DNA of 64,000 nt, taken from the NCBI GenBank assembly GCA_900708905.1, contig CAADRB010000032.1, positions 984,088-1,048,087 on the forward strand, written 5' to 3'. Below, one piece after another: positions 1 through 11,860 of the stretch (the stretch's first letter is position 1; every line of letters begins with the position of its first letter). The position numbers and the translations under genes are program-made. This DNA comes from Hymenolepis diminuta. Lineage: Eukaryota; Platyhelminthes; Cestoda; Cyclophyllidea; Hymenolepididae. Below the pieces are notes generated by a model. That model was not told the origin of the DNA. It did not search any database and saw nothing but the letters and a program-made list of their open reading frames with translations.

Positions 1-569
1 TTTAACAATCCGCCACCGAGGCACGGCTGATCTTGCTGATTTCACTAGATCCTCAATTAACTCGGGCTTTTTCAACATAGCGGCACCGTAACCCTCCTTC
101 ATAGCCCATCTGCGAATAGGAAACAAGTCACATAGATATACTACTGAAGGCAATGATAGTAGCATGAGTAAACATTAACAACCTTTGGGGACAGCCACAG
201 TTGAGGTCTATTCCATCACATACTTTGGCCAGCTCTTCTGCACATCTTGCGAACTCGGGTCCCGATTGACAGGCTATCTGAGCAATCATTGGTCGATCTG
301 AGGGACACGTTGTGAAATCTGAGGAGCGGGATTTTTCGGAGTGAAGGAAGGCTGCAGACATGATCATTGGGCTGTAGGCCAGATCCACTCCATGACGTCT
401 AACTAGAAGCCGGAAAGGAAGTCTAGAGATTGGATAAAAAGTACGACTAACTGAAATGACCGTAAAATAAGAAACAATGAGAAACATTGGCTTACTTCGA
501 ATATCTGACCATTGGGGCTGATATGCATACAAAAGGTTGGTCTTTCTGGTACAGGGAGACGATGTCCAT
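1..569 (-). CDS. DUS4L: tRNA-dihydrouridine synthase, DUS4-like (5' part, cut by window edge)
   Basis: An FMN-dependent enzyme of this family reduces specific uridines in the tRNA D-loop (U20a/U20b for DUS4). Three exons join in phase: 569-496 (74 nt), 422-183 (240 nt) and 109-1 (continues past the edge), with two 73-nt GT-AG introns. The start is the ATG at 569-567; the next residues lead straight into the conserved N-terminal block SAPMVRYSK|LPFR, split by intron 1. Further visible family blocks are YSPMI, EFTT-like DFTT, GIDLNCGCPQR (with the expected catalytic Cys, split by intron 2) and WAMKEGYGAAML. About 140 residues are present of roughly 310-320 usual for DUS4L, so more than half the protein, including the C-terminal tRNA-binding part, lies outside. 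The nearest neighbour, EXOC7, ends 760 bp upstream on the same strand. DUS1-type enzymes share some of these blocks, but the SAPMVRYSK/FTT combination fits DUS4 best. Confidence 0.93.
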
Positions 570-1277
570 TCTATTTGATCTGAAATGTAGCACTTCGATT
601 GTTAGGTTTGCTAATTTGTTAAACTGAATGTACTTCAGTAGCTGCATTGAAGTTAAGCTTCACAAAGTCAGTTAACGTGAACACAACTTTGAGCAATAAA
701 ATCTCTGGGCTAAACAATCGAATTCGGCTCTTTACATCTACAGGTGATTGGGTGATCAAAACAACCGGAAACTAGAACTTTTACAAGGTCAACTAATTAG
801 ACGTAGAGGTGCTAATGAGGGATACCATGGGGATGATTTCATGTGAACGATTCCTGAAGCTACCAACCTTGATTTGAAGCATAAAATAATGAAGACTGAA
901 AGTGAATCCTGCACATATCTAATCTGATTTCCCATCATGATCCATGTGTTTCAGGGACGACTAACGCAAAAATTCGGAGATTTAAAAATGAAAAAATAGC
1001 GTAAACGAGGTTTATTGCATTTTGAAGGGAAGGGAGTCTTAGCACCTATCTTGGACGTTCTACAGTCCCCCTCCGATGAAAAATATGCATTTTGGTATCT
1101 ATCATTGTTCAGTGGTTTAATTAAAAAGCATAAATAAATTTCGATAGAGATAGTTTCCCAGATTCTGAATATTCCATCACTTTATCCTGGAGGACTAGAT
1201 TTCAGCAAATGAAAAACAGATAAGGATTCCTTCACACAAGCGCAGAAAAGACAATAAACGGCCACAATGAAATAACA
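570..1277. other. Intergenic, DUS4L upstream / EXOC7 downstream
   Basis: About 0.7 kb of AT-rich sequence between two minus-strand genes. It must hold the DUS4L promoter and 5' UTR, but I see no clear TATA or CCAAT arrangement near 569 and no further exon. Confidence 0.5.
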
Positions 1278-1283
1278 TTTATT
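1278..1283 (-). terminator. Polyadenylation signal of EXOC7
   Basis: AATAAA on the minus strand, 46 nt past the EXOC7 stop codon (1331-1329). It is the first canonical hexamer after the stop. Confidence 0.65.
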
Positions 1284-1328
1284 AATTAAAACCACAAAGA
1301 GCAATCACAGTCAAGATATTAGCCCGGT

Positions 1329-4300
1329 TCAAGATTTAGCAGCTTGAGGAACTAGCCCCAAGAGCTGGTTCAACTTGATCTGAAACTCGGCCGGCGTCAT
1401 TTTGATGTACTTCTCGCGACGAGAAGTGAAGGGCGTCTGGAGGGACCGATCGTGGAATGTTTGGTAGAGGGGAATGAGTTCCCTTGTTAGACAAGCTCGA
1501 AGCTCTTCACGCAACTCCTTATCTGGAATTGAGAGTTGAGAGTGCTGCTTCATGAGGTTTGAAATACCCTGATTTATGTTCTGCAATAAAACAAAAACGG
1601 AGACCGATTATTTTATTACTCAATACTTAAACAAGAATAAAATCTTAGTGAATACACTACCATTTAACATTGGGTCAATCAATGTTAAAAAACAGCTCAA
1701 CACAATTAGTCCATTTGAAAAATGAAGATATTCAAGTATGGAGGATTCAATAACTGTTCATTGTCGATCTGTATTTAATTCAACATAGTTCGAATTGCTC
1801 ATAAGCTGTGTTTTCAACCTTAAAAGAAGTTATTTACTTATCTACTACCAAAAATTTGTAGTTGCATGAGTTAAAGTGAAAGGCCCAATCAAGCGTTCTA
1901 CGGCTGAGCCCTGGAAACCAATTTTGAGGTCTGCTCAGTTATGTCTGGTACCCATTGACTTCTTATATCCTATTAAAGTGTTTATATTAATAGTTATAAA
2001 AATCAAGCGGGTTCTGTACAAAATAACAAATTTAACCCAGTAGTTCTACCTTGGCTTGTTAAGTAGCCAACTTAAACTAAGATGTCAACCTATCTTAAGG
2101 ACATCAAGTAAAATCAAAACTTGTGTTACACGATTTAATAACTGAACGCGCTGAAGAGAAGTGATTTTCATTACTCATCTTGGGTAAATGGACAACCACT
2201 TTGGAGTTCCATTTAATGAAAAGCTCACATTCTGCCACATGCTGACGTGACGCTTACTGAACGCCCACCGATGTGTACAGAATCCGTTTACTTTCGCTCA
2301 GCAGACGTTCATAATGACCAGTTTCCTACATAGTAGCATGCTATTCCGTCCAATTTTAGATGCGACAAGAACCGGCATGACTAGGAATCCAGACTGATAT
2401 ATTCTTTCGATTGGAAAATAAAATTTAGCTAGTATATTTACCATATCAACAGACAGGTAGTACCTAGTGAAAGAATCAAAATTTTGGCGATGCACTTACA
2501 GTCCACACATCTTTCATTTGGGACCGCTCCTTCGAGTCCATCTACAAAAATAGGGGATAGAAAAGGCAATATTAACATGTTTAGAGAAATAAGCAGAGCA
2601 TGCAACAAAAGAGTAGGGGCAGGAGAAGGTATTACCTGTCTACGCTGAGAGAACTGATTGACGAAAGCGAGTGAGGGCAAATTCACACAGCGCATGCATC
2701 TATAAGGAAGCAGGCATGGGGAAGCATAATAATCAAGATGACGGGAGAAGGCCATTCATATTAACAAGAAATGAAATGATGAATATGCATTGAAGCATTT
2801 AATTCAAATTAATCTCCCGTGGCACCAAACTACAAATTCATCTGCGAGATAATCGTACTTGATAGAGCCTAACACATTAGGCATGCATTATTCCCCAAAC
2901 CTGAAGCTTTACATAGCAGGTGTAAAGTGTCGAGGGCGGTGCTGGCCGATTACTGCAAACCAGGCTGTAGATATTTTCGTGGTGAATGGTATGAATTCCC
3001 TATTTTCATTGACATTTCTAAGTTGTACTTAAGGGTGTCCGAAATCCTCAACCATCGCATCGGTCATTATCAACCATTCAAACTCATTTTCCCACTCTCA
3101 GATTAGGATCTGGTGAGTGGATAAAAACGAGGAAGTTATTATTTCGGTGACCATGAGTGATCCAAAGACAGTTTTAATTCAATTTATTGGAGGAACGCAC
3201 TTCAACAAATTTACCGCTTTAGGGTTCCAAGTAGAGAGGACTCAATATGTGACATAAACAGGGGTAATTCATATAATAACTTAATTTATAATAACCTTAA
3301 CATTGGATGAACATGCATCCGAAACAACGCCGACTGAATTTTCCTATTCAATTTTTTTCTAAATAAACTCTTACCGTGCAAGATTTATAAATTCACATTA
3401 GGGATGCAAATTAAACATGCATTGGCATAAATAAGACATTATCAAAACCGTTGGAGCAGATCACTATGCAAACATGCAGGACTGAAGCATAAAGGAATAC
3501 TGCACCTTTCCCTGGACTGGACTCATAACCACAGATGACCTCCTGACCGCTTCGTCGCTTAGCAACGATGCCTCAGAGAGGATTGAAAGTCGATGTCTAC
3601 TTATACGACGACGCAATAGACCACTAGCGCTGCCTGGATCTTTATTCGACACAAACAGACCAATTGCGTCTGAGATACTGAAAGAAAGCAACGTCAAAGT
3701 ATTGGAGATCAGGAATCTCACAAACAGGCTTAATTTAAACAGAGGAGAATAACATACGCTCTAACATAGACCTGTTTGCTTTCGTTCAGAATTTTGTTGA
3801 GCTTCTCCGCAGCCGTGTTGTCATATTCATTAAGAATCTCCTGCAGACCAGTACTATAGTGGAAGGGCAATTAGTAAAGTTCAACTTTCAAGGAGTACCT
3901 TTTCAGATTCGTCAGAATATAACGAAGATTGTTCATTTGGAATACTATCCTTGTAAGATCGTCTGAATAAGCCTCCGCCTTCTTGTCTATATTACCGACT
4001 AGTGATGTTGTGACGCGGACTGCAAGGAAAATTTGCATACAGTTGATATCCTTTAAATACCAATTAAAACTAAGTAGCAACTCACATATGTACTGTCCAA
4101 AAGCTGTTCTAGCCATCTTGGGCTTTGAATCAACGGTAGTGAGGTACTGGAAGGTGGTTTCAGGGGAGATTCTAACTTCTTCCCAAGTTAAACACGTTCC
4201 AACCGTGATTTCGTAATCAAAGAGCTTCTCAAGAAAGAGGATTACCTTAAAAATTACTCATAACGCTTTTTGGAAAAACCTACATTGGAAGCGAGCTCGT

Positions 4301-7300
4301 GAACTGTAGCATCTGGGGGAACTTGAGATGACCCTGCACCTGGTTGAACTTGTTGCAAAAAGGCATCGAATGTGGCCTTAATTTGAGCTCGAAAACGATT
4401 CACGATATCGGTGAGTGGTTGAGATAGACTGCTGACAGTCTAAACTGAAGTTAAGATTAACAAAAGCAGCGTTTACCTTTAAAGTTTCTACAATAGTAGA
4501 CGACAAATCAATAATTCTACGCATAATTGTTAGGAGCGAAACAATCATATAGAATTCGCTTCGGCTGATAACACGATTCATCAGACGAACGTATGCCTAC
4601 GGGGAAAACAAATAAGTGGATCATATCAACCCAATTGGCTTTTAATAATTAGTATGTTTAGGACGTACTCCTCCTTCGGTCATGAGATCAGTGATGATAT
4701 TGCGACAGATGAGATTATAGGCGAAGTGGGCTTCGTGAGAATTCGCAGCTAAATTGAGACGATCCAATAGGAGCCGTTCGCGCTGAAATGGATAATTAGA
4801 AAATAATATGGAAACGCTTTTCAATTTATTAATGGAGAGAGAAGTGAAGTCTCTATTTAAGGGGATCAGAAGAGTAGTGAGTTATTTACCCGCACACTGA
4901 CTAATAGGTTTGATTTATTTCTCTTTGCTCCCATAAGACTCGTAACCTTATCCTAATTGTCAATAAACAAACAACGCGAAATACGTCAACTACCTTATCA
5001 TGCCTCACTTCGCATGTTCTCTACAATCCGCATTATCCTCCCTCGGTACTGACGCTCCTCTCTTTCCAATTCCTCTTTCTACTTCTTCATCTTGTACCCT
5101 ATCATTCATTTCCACATGTTCCATGAGCACTCAGTCCTATTTAACCCTTTGCCCTCTCACTCAGAAGAGGCTGCTGTTACCTATTAGCCTTAGGAAGACC
5201 ATTAGTTCTAAGAGGGGCTATATAGCCCAGCTATATCCGGCACCTAAAGTAGCTTTACTTGGGACTAGAGCTACTTTAAAATTCAATTTTTATAGATAGA
5301 TAAGAGCCACATTTAAAACAGTTATCAACGATGGCGATGAATCAGGACAAATAGTTTTAGTAAATTAAAAATAAATACCATCGATTTAACCTTTTGAATT
5401 CCACAGAGTGATTAGGCCGTGTGTAATATTAAAAACAGCAAAAAAATCAGAATTAAATGTAAATGATGAGCACAAGAGACAACATACTTCGATAAGAATA
5501 AGAAAGGCACTGAGGCTTGTGGCGTAGTGTTCCGAGTCCAAATCGTCCGCTTCTCGAATATCGTTGGCAACCCCTCGTCGAGAATTAGCTAGATTTCAAA
5601 TAATGAGTGATGACAGAAAACTAGGGAAATATTAATAACTCATACAAACGACTTGCTATAGTATAGGCAAATACACTTCAATTTGCGTCATCTTTTTTAT
5701 GCAATTACAGCGGAGAATTCAACTTGGGCACTAGCCATAGAACACTAGTTTAAGGTACGCTAAGTAGGCTGAGGAACTAGTATAGAATAAAACTAGAAAT
5801 ATACCAAAGCTTCTTACCGAGAGAATTAATAATGCCACGGTTTCGCGCTTAAACAGGTCAAGTATCATGTAATTAAACATGAGGCAATTTACAAATCTGA
5901 GAACAAGTTGCCCTCCGAAATATTAACAGGTAATTTAAGAAAGGTAAATACTCACCATCCCAAACGATTCCCACTGCTTTTAATCCACTGAAAATAAGAA
6001 AAGACAAATAAATAAAAAAAGAGAATTAATATTATAACATACCGACGACGTCCAGGTGTAGCACTGTTCACCTGACTACCTGACATTGTGACACGAGAAC
6101 GCTGGAAAATAAAGTTGAAATATTTTCAAAAATTCCAATACTTAAATACGAAGAGTGACCGACTGCTTCAAATGGACAAAGTGAGTGTTGGTAAACACTT
6201 TACAATGGTGCAACGGTTATGTGCTCGCCTACGAATTTAGAAGTCATGAGGAGAATGACCAACTGCATGGGTTAAGTCTGGTTAATGAAAAGTGATAAAA
6301 TACGAGTTCTTCATCGGAGAGGCTCTGAGATAAGTTAGAAAATCCCTTCCGAGATAAGCTTGAAAGTAATTATCGATCAAAATGCTTAAGTGTCAGTTAA
6401 GAAGGGATAGAACAACAAAAGGCAAAACAATACAAACTACAAATACAAAACTTTTCAGAGCCTAAAATGACTTCCCGACCTGATTCCTTTTCTTTTGAAT
6501 GATAAGAAAACGTTTTAACGTTATTCAACTTACTGCAATTTGGGCATTTTTCTCCAATGACTTCTGGTATTCTCGTAACCTAAATGGAAGGGAAACGGCT
6601 TAAGAAATAGCAATATTTTCTCAATTGAACGCTAATAAAACAAGTACAGAAAATAGGATACTGGAAGTACGAAATATGGTATGAGAAGAGGATGGATTTC
6701 CAGCACAAACTCTAAATCACGAATAGTCTGATTATTTTCCTTATTCGAAATCAAATCTCTGGCAATACCTCTTTTCATAATAGGAACTCACTTACTTCCT
6801 TCACACTATACAGGATGCGTAAGGCATCTAAAGGACGCCTTACGCACTTTCAGAAAAACAGAAAGTGAAACTGTTAGTGATTGAAAATTACAATCATCTC
6901 GTAACAAAACAAATAAACGTAATGTTAACCTAGATCTTATTCTATTTATCTTCCTTCGACTTCTATCACCCACTCAATTCGAGTCCAAAAGCGACTGACT
7001 CCAAGCTTCGATCAGGTGGTCTTCATTAATGTCCTCCATCGCCCATGCTATTGCTTCCACCATGAGAAAGAGAGAGAGAGAGAGAAAGAGAGAGAGAGGG
7101 GAACTTGGTGTTATGAAGATACTTGTTAACTTCCTTTTCAACCACACCTCACCCGCCACACCCGCCACACATGCAATAACCCAAAGGATTCAGGTCTGGT
7201 GAGTTAGGAGGCGGCCATAAATTTGATGTGACATGATGGTGAAAACTCTCGGCCACCCAATCCTGAGCGTGGAGAGCTTTATGGGATGGAGCCGATTCCT

Positions 7301-9641
7301 GTTGAAAGATATAGGGTCTTTCTCCATTGGCTACGCTGCCTATCCAAGGCGGCTTAACAACTACGGTTTGAAGAGTCTCCGCATAGGCATCGACATCTGC
7401 ATTCTCTCTAATGCTCTGTGGAAAATATTGAGGAGTCATTCTGTGTCCCTCCCTCCCTCCCTTCCTCCCTCTCTCCCTCCCTCACCGCCCTTCACTACAC
7501 CGATAAACATCACTGTTGCTGGAAACTCCGTACGCATGCACAACAGTTGGAACTTCAGTGGGGTCCACCCGCACGTGGTCACCTATCATCTCTTCCATTG
7601 ACTCCTTCATCCTGATGGAGGTTCTTCTCGTCGAAGAAAAATCAAAGACACTCCTCTTCTTCTGGGTGCTTCCATTTCTTTAAGAGTCCTTTTGCACACA
7701 TTACACGATTCTCTTCAGTTACTTTTGCCCACATAAACTCACCCCGCCTGAGGACGTATGATCTGCATTCGAGATCTTGATGAACAACATTCCTTGTTGT
7801 TCCCTCAGACACCCCAAGATCTTTGACAAGATGTCGCGCATTGACTTCTCACGATTTTCCTCCATCATGTTATGTCATGCCTTGCCGTGCCATGCCATGC
7901 ACTCTTCTCACAAACTCAGGTGTTCTCAGTGAATCAGCAGAGCGTGCACAATGCTCCTGTCTTCCCCTCCTCGTGGCGGCCACTTCATCTCCATTGTTTC
8001 CATTCAGCAGCTCCTTTCTAACTTTGCAAACGAAAGATCTAGCGACCTTGAGAAATCTTGCAATTCCTAAATTGATGTTATTCGCCTTTACAGTGTGTTT
8101 CTTCATTTCATTAGTTATAGTAGTATCTGTCAGGACATCTTCTGATATAAAAGAATACATGAATTATTATCAAGTTAGTTTAAATTACAAAAATATAAGT
8201 GTCCTCAGACACCTTACGCACCCTGTGCAGAGCATTATATTGTTGAGAAATCTGTTCAGACTATCTGGTCAAATTTTAAACAGAATTTGAATTTACAACA
8301 ACAAAAAATGTGTGGACTGTCAACTCATTAGTTCACGAATTCTAATAACAAACGGAGCATAGGCAAAGAGGATTATGCTAATGAGTAAAGAAGATATAAT
8401 GTTCAGTGATCTAACTTTCTCATCTGATCCGAAGCTTAAAATTATTCCAACCATATTAATATGGAAATTTACTATAACAACTGAAACCACAAAGTACCAT
8501 ACCTACTTAAACTTTGGAGGGCATCAAATAAGAGTAGTGAAGTAGAAATGATTGAATTTTCTTACTTAGTTAAACTGACACTCATCAGATCCTTTCTAAA
8601 CTCGCAATATTGAGCCAACGACTGTGAAATCTGATATCCACCAGATCCCGAACTTCCGTCCATAGAAACTCCACCACCTCGAGAATGGAAAAGACGAGCC
8701 AGATGAAGGTGAGGTTTCTGCGTGCCCTCTTTGGAATTAACTAGAGTTGTAGCCTTTCGAAGCCAAGTAGATATCTCTTGGAGAATGCGAACTGATTCCT
8801 CGGAAACTGATTCACATTCAAGACTAGTTGGCATGGTTTGAGGTGATACCTGTTCCTGTTTAGTTCCATCCAACGAAATCGCATCTAGGAAAGAAAATCA
8901 GACCATCACTAGATGGACGAACGTGAGCAAGAAGTAAGGATGATACTTTCTTACCGTCTTTCTCAGCCAACTTATAGAGAACATCCGAAGGCATTGGGAC
9001 AAATGATTTGTTCAAGATTTCTCCGAAATAATTGTGTAATGCTTTTAGACCGTTGGAAAGAAGAGTACTCTAAAAAATCTGATCAGGAATAACAATAGGC
9101 CATACAAGCCGAGTATACTCTAGATGATCTGTGTCATTTTGATTGAAGTAAACGAGCGAATCCTTGATTCGATCCATCGCTTTCAGATATTCAGTAAGAT
9201 TTGCGGCTGGTCTGCAAATTAATAAAATTATAAATCGACTAAAATATAATGACCTACCCTTGGATTATAGTCTGTTCAACCTCACGTCCAGTTTTATAAA
9301 AATTTTGGACGTGAGATAAGCCCTCAATACAGAATTGTAAGTCTTAGTGGACATCGAGATTATTCTAAAAATAAAATAACCTACTTTTGACACGTGTTTG
9401 AAGCTGATCTACTTCCTTCTTGAGGGGCTCCATACCGCTTCGGAAATCTTTTGCAGCCTCAATCATTGCGGACAACTTCTCATCGGACTGTTTGGAGACG
9501 TCAACAAACTTATCACGAATGGCAAGAATCTGACACATTTGTGCCGGAAACTAAGATAAAAATACGCAAACCAATTAGACACGAAAGCATTAAAAATAAA
9601 GTAGAGTAACAGTAATTTACCTGGTTCATGAAAGCCGTCAT
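1329..9641 (-). CDS. EXOC7: Exocyst complex component 7 (Exo70), complete, 19 coding exons
   Basis: Exo70 is the exocyst subunit that tethers secretory vesicles to plasma-membrane PI(4,5)P2 through its helical-rod C-terminal region. Coding exons: 9641-9621, 9550-9385, 9342-9258, 9211-9119, 9067-8955, 8884-8566, 6579-6534, 6101-6043, 5987-5956, 5588-5488, 4782-4669, 4596-4477, 4439-4284, 4245-4086, 4019-3899, 3853-3758, 3677-3506, 2541-2500, 1580-1329. They total 2268 nt, or 755 residues plus stop, and every junction keeps phase. Family landmarks in order: N-terminal coiled-coil (about 25-65), EGLSHVQNFYK (about 70), ADDLDSEHYATSLSAF (about 323-338), VHELASN (about 469-475), REKYIKMTP near the C-terminus (about 727-735). 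The length is close to the 650-735 of animal homologues. Many introns are 37-80 nt. Intron 6 (8565-6580) is about 2 kb because it carries a mariner copy. The start is the ATG at 9641-9639; an in-frame stop lies shortly upstream, but a further 5' exon cannot be excluded. Exon 17 carries a Ser/Arg-rich insertion. The precise acceptor of exon 5 (AG|AG choice) was picked by frame. Confidence 0.95.
6811..8225 (-). mobile_element. Degenerate Tc1/mariner-type element, copy A (in EXOC7 intron 6)
   Basis: About 1.4 kb, transposase sense on the minus strand, bounded by imperfect inverted termini related to CAGGRTGCGTAAGGYRTC (6811 onward and the complement ending at 8225). A TA dinucleotide precedes the 6811 end; the other end is followed by TG. 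The transposase is broken into several frames: an N-terminal part at 8160-7870 with a helix-turn-helix-like IARFLKVARSFVCKV segment, and a C-terminal part at 7439-7149 with the typical FQQ.SAPSHKAL and WPPPNSPDLNPL motifs. The second acidic catalytic residue reads Glu and the third position reads Gly, and there are internal stops, so it cannot encode active enzyme. It contains a GA-rich tract (about 7068-7099) and a CCCT-rich tract (about 7442-7490). The opposite-strand open frames here are shadows. Copy B at 15572-16968 is nearly identical. Confidence 0.88.
6816..6846. repeat. Perfect 10-bp palindrome in the mariner 3' terminus
   Basis: TGCGTAAGGC at 6816-6825 is exactly complementary to GCCTTACGCA at 6837-6846, with an 11-nt spacer. 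The outer and inner parts of this terminus are thus inverted copies of each other. Copy B has only the inner half. Confidence 0.8.
8226..8288. repeat. Flank shared with copy B beyond the transposon terminus
   Basis: About 63 bp just outside the apparent terminus match the complement of 15509-15571 with one mismatch seen (8256 versus 15541). Homology stops at about 8289. This makes two independent insertions unlikely unless the true element end is farther out. Confidence 0.75.
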
Positions 9642-11624
9642 GTTGTAGAGAACTGTACAGTTAGAACAGAACAAAGGTGATTAAACTTCACAAATAATTA
9701 ACATTACAAAGAAATAACCACATTAAGAAAAATCTGACAAAAATGTTTCCAGCATTTGAAGGGAAATTAATTGTAAATTTGAGAAGCAAGAAACCTAGTA
9801 ATATTAAAATCAATTAATTAATGTCACTTAGATGCTATTATTAAATATTTCATACAGAAAACCAATATTATATTTATTTTGACTTACAATACTCACTAAA
9901 TTTGGCACATGTGCACTGGGGCGTATTTTGACTTGGCTAGAAAAACGTTACTAATTTTCATGAATAAATTAATGCCCAGAATATTAATGAAAAATTTTGA
10001 TTAAATGACAACTTAGAGACTTAAAGTAATTATTTAATGTTTATATAAATCACTGTAAGATAACATTCGTTTTGCATAATGAATATTATAGTGAAGGTAA
10101 GTTTAATGGAAATTATGTGAATAACTTATCAAAATGCTAATAATTGTATTCACATAGATGATTTTTGTATACCATAGCATTTCCCGAAATTCAGTTCTGT
10201 TTCGACAAGAATGAGAATACTCTAATCATTTTTCACTTTGGTACGAATTCAGGGAATAAAGAGTGATCATTCTGTTAAATATGAAGTGATATTTTTAGTG
10301 TCACGATTTAGGAAGGCTTTTGCTTTACTCCTATTTTACTTCCTCCGCTGGTTTTTCATTTTAAGTGGAATATGTTCACTAAAACTCTCATGATATAAAC
10401 CTAAATTTTACTGAATAAAACTGATGCCATGCTTTTGTGATTACGGCTAGCACAATGACCTACCATAGTTTTCTGCCAACCAAATTGCTGTTTGTTATGA
10501 ATCTATGAGTCCGAGTACACTTCTTGCCACATTACTTGCGACTTTTTACTTTTATTCAGCATTGCTATATTTCACCTGGCGATACTCTACAAGATACAGT
10601 ACAGTCTATTATGGTTGTAATGAAAGTCGCATTTCACCAAGAAAATCTGTATGTCTTTCCGATTAAATTGGGAGGCTCTATGCCAAACGGGAATGGCAAA
10701 TAAGACTTTATTATTGATTTTTTGAGTTTATGACCGTAACATCTATGGTCTTGTAGCAGACGAAATGATTTCAATCAATTTCCAAGGTATATACAGAGTG
10801 CTTAACGTTACCGAACACAAAGTGTGATAGGGTGCTAAGTGAGATAAAGTATTTGCTCACAAAATGAACACGTCTCAGATAAGTTTATATAAAGTTAGGT
10901 TCGATTAGTTAAGATTTTAACAGTTTATATAAGTAATAATATGAATATTATGAAGTTAGTTTACTCCAAATTAAATCCAATTACACTGCTTCAAAGACAT
11001 CCAAATAATGATAATTTTGATTCTGCGGAGGTTCCCATTAGGACGCTGGAACATTAATATATAGACTTAGTAATAGTGACCAGATAGATACTTAAACAGA
11101 GATGTTTGAACTTACATCCGTCCAGCTAGCTACAACTGGACGTAAATATTCATTTAGATGTATAACGCCATGAAAAAGTTGAAAAATCAATCTTCCGATG
11201 GAAAAGATCGGCTGAAATATTCTTTAAACGAGTCAAACAGAAATGGTTGAAAAACAAGTGAGTAGTTCGTAGCGATAAATATTAAAGGTATAGAAAATCT
11301 AGAACAGCGATAGCTAAGAAGAAAGAGTGTGCTTGTTAGCAATAGGTGCCGAAATTGCATCTGTTGGCATGGTAACAACGTGTACTACTTAGAAAAATGA
11401 TGAGTAAGCGGGTATATTATAAAACATAAAAGAGCTTCCTCGAAATGGAAATAATTGTCTTCTTTTAAATGCATCCCATAAAACCTTGTTGAAGAACTTG
11501 GAAGTCCCAATGTATGGTGTTAATTTCAAATGAAGAAAATTTATTTACAGGTACTATGTTGTGTAGTTAAATAGTCAATCAAAGTATCAAATATGTCCAG
11601 TTCAGTGGTAGATTTTGTTACTTC
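9642..11624. other. EXOC7 upstream / intergenic, no gene recognised
   Basis: Strongly AT-rich. It should contain the EXOC7 promoter and 5' UTR, but I see no decisive core promoter. Open frames are short and lack splice or composition support. Confidence 0.45.
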
Positions 11625-11860
11625 AGTTAGTGGTTGTCGGTGGCACAAAGGTCACCGTACACATCTGTCACGTCAGAGGTCACGGGTTCGATTCCCGTCT
11701 GCACATACCTAGTGATGGAAATGGCCAACAGCACTAGCTAATTCTATGTAATATTGTCTCTAGTCAGAGGGTCTCCTTGATGTCAACCTCTAACCCAAAA
11801 TGAGGGTTGGAAACGCTTGCCTAAATGGGCTTGGGAACTATTAAATTATCATTGTTACTC
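11625..11860 (+). repeat. tRNA-derived SINE-like element
   Basis: The head contains a perfect T-arm: 5-bp stem ACGGG (11682-11686) and CCCGT (11694-11698) around a TTCGATT loop, which includes a B-box GGTTCGATTCC (11685-11695). Upstream are AGTGGTTGTCGG and CACATCTG stretches resembling a tRNA-Val core, but the acceptor stem does not close, so this is not a functional tRNA. A tRNA-unrelated body of about 150 bp follows, with an AACCC...GGGTT hairpin near 11792-11809. It ends in a degenerate ATT-type tail near 11840-11860. Pol III promotion is inferred from the boxes only. Confidence 0.6.

Noticed and set aside
3957..4116. Read-through of the 66-nt EXOC7 intron 14 as coding
   Set aside because: The frame is open, but it would insert about 22 residues in a conserved stretch. 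GTGAGT...TTGCAG signals give a gap-free match instead.
5000..5299. 99-codon plus-strand open frame in EXOC7 intron 10
   Set aside because: Low-complexity Ser/Leu/Thr composition, antisense to a well-supported gene, no splice or family support. Probably repeat-derived intron sequence.
5811..5880. Possible extra EXOC7 exon (TTCTCTCG|GTAAGA on the minus strand)
   Set aside because: The donor is good, but exons 9 and 10 already join in phase and skipping it gives uninterrupted family similarity.
7233..8290. Long plus-strand frames over mariner copy A (and mirror frames at 15495-16564)
   Set aside because: Antisense shadows of the broken transposase; their residues show no family motif and they duplicate exactly with the element.
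11630..11706. Functional tRNA gene
   Set aside because: Only the T-arm folds properly; the acceptor and anticodon stems do not pair, and a SINE-like body follows.
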